64,000 nucleotides of DNA. Source: Synechococcus sp. PCC 7336 (GTDB lineage Bacteria; Cyanobacteriota; Cyanobacteriia; Thermostichales; PCC-7336). Under the pieces are notes generated by a model. It was not told where the DNA came from, searched no databases, and saw nothing but the letters and a program-made list of their open reading frames with translations. Positions within the stretch are counted from its first letter, which is position 1; each line of letters begins with the position of its first letter. The DNA lies in the NCBI RefSeq assembly GCF_000332275.1, contig NZ_CM001776.1, forward strand, positions 2,128,789 to 2,192,788, written 5' to 3'. Both the position numbers and the translations under genes were made by a program. Of the stretch, positions 62,141 through 64,000 are shown in pieces.

Positions 62141-64000
62141 TTTGATTGCGAGACGCGGGCCGCGTGAATTGATAAGCGGGGGGAAACTCTTCTACCGGAA
62201 CATCCGCCAGGGCTGCATCCATAAATTGCTTCCAAATGGGAGCGACATAGCCGCCGCCAGTGGTGCCGTGGGCCATCGGCGAATTGTTATCGTTCCCAAT
62301 CCACACCGCTGTCGAGAGCTGCGGCGTAAAACCCACAAACCAGGCATCTCTAAAGTCGGAGGTGGTGCCGGTTTTCCCAGCCAAAGGCCGCCCATCTTCC
62401 AGCCGAGCCGCCACCCCCGTTCCTCGCAGCGTCACCCCCTGCAAAATCTCCACCAAACTGGCTACCGCCCACGGATCGAGCGTGCGTTCGGTGTCCGGTT
62501 GAGCCGTTTCGATAATGTTTCCCTGAGTGTCAATCACCTGCAGGATTAAGCTGGGCTCGATGCGCACGCCCCCATTGGCAAAGGTGGCATAGGCACTGGC
62601 CATTTCCAGCGGCGTGATATCGGCAGCTCCCAAAGCCAGCGAGAGGTTGGGCTGCATCGCCTGCTGAATGCCCGCCGCTCGGGCTGACTCAATCACATCA
62701 GAGACCCCCACTGCATTGGCCAGCTTGACCGCTGGCACATTGCGGGAGAGCTCCAAGGCCCGCTGTAGCGTGAGCGTCCCCATAAAGCGGCTGTCGTAAT
62801 TGCGGGGGCTGTAGGTGCGACCGGGACCGTCGGGATAAGTAATGGGAGAATCGTTCAACAGACTGGTCAGGCTGTATCGACCGGAGGCCAAGGCTGTGTA
62901 ATACACAAACGGCTTGAAGGCCGAACCGGGTTGGCGAATGGCTTGAATGGAGCGGTTGAACTGTCCCCGCTCGGCGTTGACTCCCCCCACCATTGCCTTG
63001 ATAAATCCCGTGCGCGGATCGACGGCAACCAATGCCAGTTGATTCGCTTGGCGGTTGTACTGCTGCAGGAAGGCAGCCCCATCATTCACGGCCTGTTGAG
63101 CCTCTCGCTGCAGGTCTAGATCGATTGTGGCCTGTACCCGAAAGCCTCCTCGCAGCAAGGCATCGCGACCGAATCGGTCGATCAACTCAGCCTCGATCGC
63201 GTCGGCGATCGCCGGAGCACTGGCTTGAAACGAGGTAATCTGCCCCAACGTCAATTCCTGTTGGGCGGCAGCTAGGGCGGTATCCGCATCGATCCATTCC
63301 AACTCCACCATCCGCTGTAACACCGTCTCCTGTCGCCGCTTGGCTGCCTCGAAATTTCGAAATGGGCTGAGCTGTTCGGGAGCTTGCAACAGCCCCGCCA
63401 GCATGGCTGACTCTGCTAAATTGAGCTCGGATGCTTCTTTGTCGAAATAGCTTTCTGCCGCTGTTTCAATGCCGTAGAGATTGTGACCCCAATACACTTG
63501 ATTGAGGTACATCTCCAGAATTTCGTTTTTATCAAACACCTGCTCCACCCGCACCGCCAGTACGGCTTCAGCCGCTTTGCGGCTAATCGTGCGATCGGGC
63601 GTCAAAAACAGATTTTTGACCAGTTGCATGGTGAGGGTAGAGCCGCCGCCAGCAGACCCCAAGCCCCCTTGGACGCTACCCAAAAAGGCTCGACCGATGC
63701 GGACGGGGTTAATGCCGCTATGCAGGTAAAAGTGGCTGTCTTCGATCGCCAGCAGCGACAGCTTCATTTCGTTGGAAATTGCTTCTAGGGGAACCAGTTG
63801 GCGGTTGGCTTCGCCGTGTAGAGAGGCAATCAGGGTGCCGTTGATATCGACGATGGTAGTGGTTTCGTTGGGAACGTAGTATCTCAAGCTTTGGACTTCG
63901 GGCAGATTGCGAAAACTGACCGCTAGGCCGATGAGAGTGCCCGAAACGACGGTCACCCCCAAAACCAGCACTCCCAGAGAGACGTTGTTGATGCCACTCA
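62121..64000 (-). CDS. Class A penicillin-binding protein (PBP1A family), 5' end beyond window
   Basis: At least 626 residues; the frame is still open at the window edge, so the N-terminus is missing. A membrane anchor (VLVLGVTVVSGTLIGLAVSF) precedes the GT51 domain with LLAIEDSHFYLHSGINP and GGGSTLTMQLVKNLFLTPD, then the transpeptidase domain with S-x-x-K in RQPGSAFKPFVYY, S-x-N in SRNVPAVKL and K-T-G in LAGKTGTTSDFRDAW. It both polymerises and cross-links peptidoglycan. Confidence 0.95.
   Translation of the reverse strand, partial: SGINNVSLGVLVLGVTVVSGTLIGLAVSFRNLPEVQSLRYYVPNETTTIVDINGTLIASLHGEANRQLVPLEAISNEMKLSLLAIEDSHFYLHSGINPVRIGRAFLGSVQGGLGSAGGGSTLTMQLVKNLFLTPDRTISRKAAEAVLAVRVEQVFDKNEILEMYLNQVYWGHNLYGIETAAESYFDKEASELNLAESAMLAGLLQAPEQLSPFRNFEAAKRRQETVLQRMVELEWIDADTALAAAQQELTLGQITSFQASAPAIADAIEAELIDRFGRDALLRGGFRVQATIDLDLQREAQQAVNDGAAFLQQYNRQANQLALVAVDPRTGFIKAMVGGVNAERGQFNRSIQAIRQPGSAFKPFVYYTALASGRYSLTSLLNDSPITYPDGPGRTYSPRNYDSRFMGTLTLQRALELSRNVPAVKLANAVGVSDVIESARAAGIQQAMQPNLSLALGAADITPLEMASAYATFANGGVRIEPSLILQVIDTQGNIIETAQPDTERTLDPWAVASLVEILQGVTLRGTGVAARLEDGRPLAGKTGTTSDFRDAWFVGFTPQLSTAVWIGNDNNSPMAHGTTGGGYVAPIWKQFMDAALADVPVEEFPPAYQFTRPASRNQTSPELR

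Overview
The window reads as cyanobacterial chromosome. The palindrome GCGATCGC (HIP1, typical of many cyanobacteria) recurs throughout. The gene set also fits: a divergent hpnB/squalene-hopene cyclase pair, an HHL1-like photosystem-associated protein, a protein with a CpcD-type phycobilisome-linker domain, a paired half-size GDT1/UPF0016 transporter, a DUF92/VTE6-like protein, a VKOR-thioredoxin fusion and SLH-domain envelope protein. I cannot assign a genus. No rRNA, tRNA or CRISPR array was found.

Layout. 0-2.3 kb: insertion-sequence debris and a HepT/MntA toxin-antitoxin pair sitting between two copies of the 3' end of hpnB. 2.2-5.4 kb: hopanoid genes hpnB and shc. 5.6-7.7 kb: a MITE-like repeat, then a tight three-gene operon (Panacea-domain protein, DUF2335 membrane protein, Uma2 nuclease-like protein) that looks like an accessory toxin-antitoxin or defence module. 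7.7-11.4 kb: housekeeping genes (HEAT-repeat protein, thrC, hsp20 with a clear terminator). 11.5-14.1 kb: an A+T-rich island with an OLD-like AAA ATPase and a DUF4276/TOPRIM-like partner, abutting the beheaded 3' half of an ABC-transporter ATPase gene. 14.3-20.1 kb: a transketolase-like enzyme and smc, separated by a degenerate tandem duplication. 20.1-24.7 kb: small accessory genes (cupin, DUF924, PIN-domain toxin, LrgAB, Phd-like antitoxin, response regulator). 25.3-34.1 kb: metH and the sbcDC operon. 34.6-45.8 kb: sugar transferase, VKOR, SAM hydroxide adenosyltransferase, GDT1 pair, queF, moaE, rlmN, LD-carboxypeptidase, aat, a GT51 glycosyltransferase and accA. 46.0-48.8 kb: three tandem near-identical Uma2 genes whose copies differ in the number of a 21-bp in-frame repeat. 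48.9-51.6 kb: an ABC uptake operon (COG2984/COG4120 type). 51.8-57.3 kb: an IF2N-CpcD fusion, a DprA-like protein, pyrR, an AI-2E family permease, photolyase and cysteine synthase. 57.6-58.2 kb: a DUF433/DUF5615 toxin-antitoxin pair whose toxin has an in-frame stop. 58.2-64 kb: SLH protein, DUF92 protein, two envelope proteins and a class A penicillin-binding protein cut by the window edge.

Common thread. The housekeeping backbone is interrupted by small conflict modules: HepT/MntA, Panacea/DUF2335, AAA/TOPRIM, VapC-like, Phd-like, DUF433/DUF5615 and the Uma2 array. Several sit next to duplicated gene 3' ends or short mobile repeats. The most promising candidates for something undescribed are the Panacea-DUF2335-Uma2 operon, the AAA-DUF4276 island, the expanding Uma2 array and the IF2N-CpcD fusion. 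All functional statements rest on reading motifs by eye; no searches were run.
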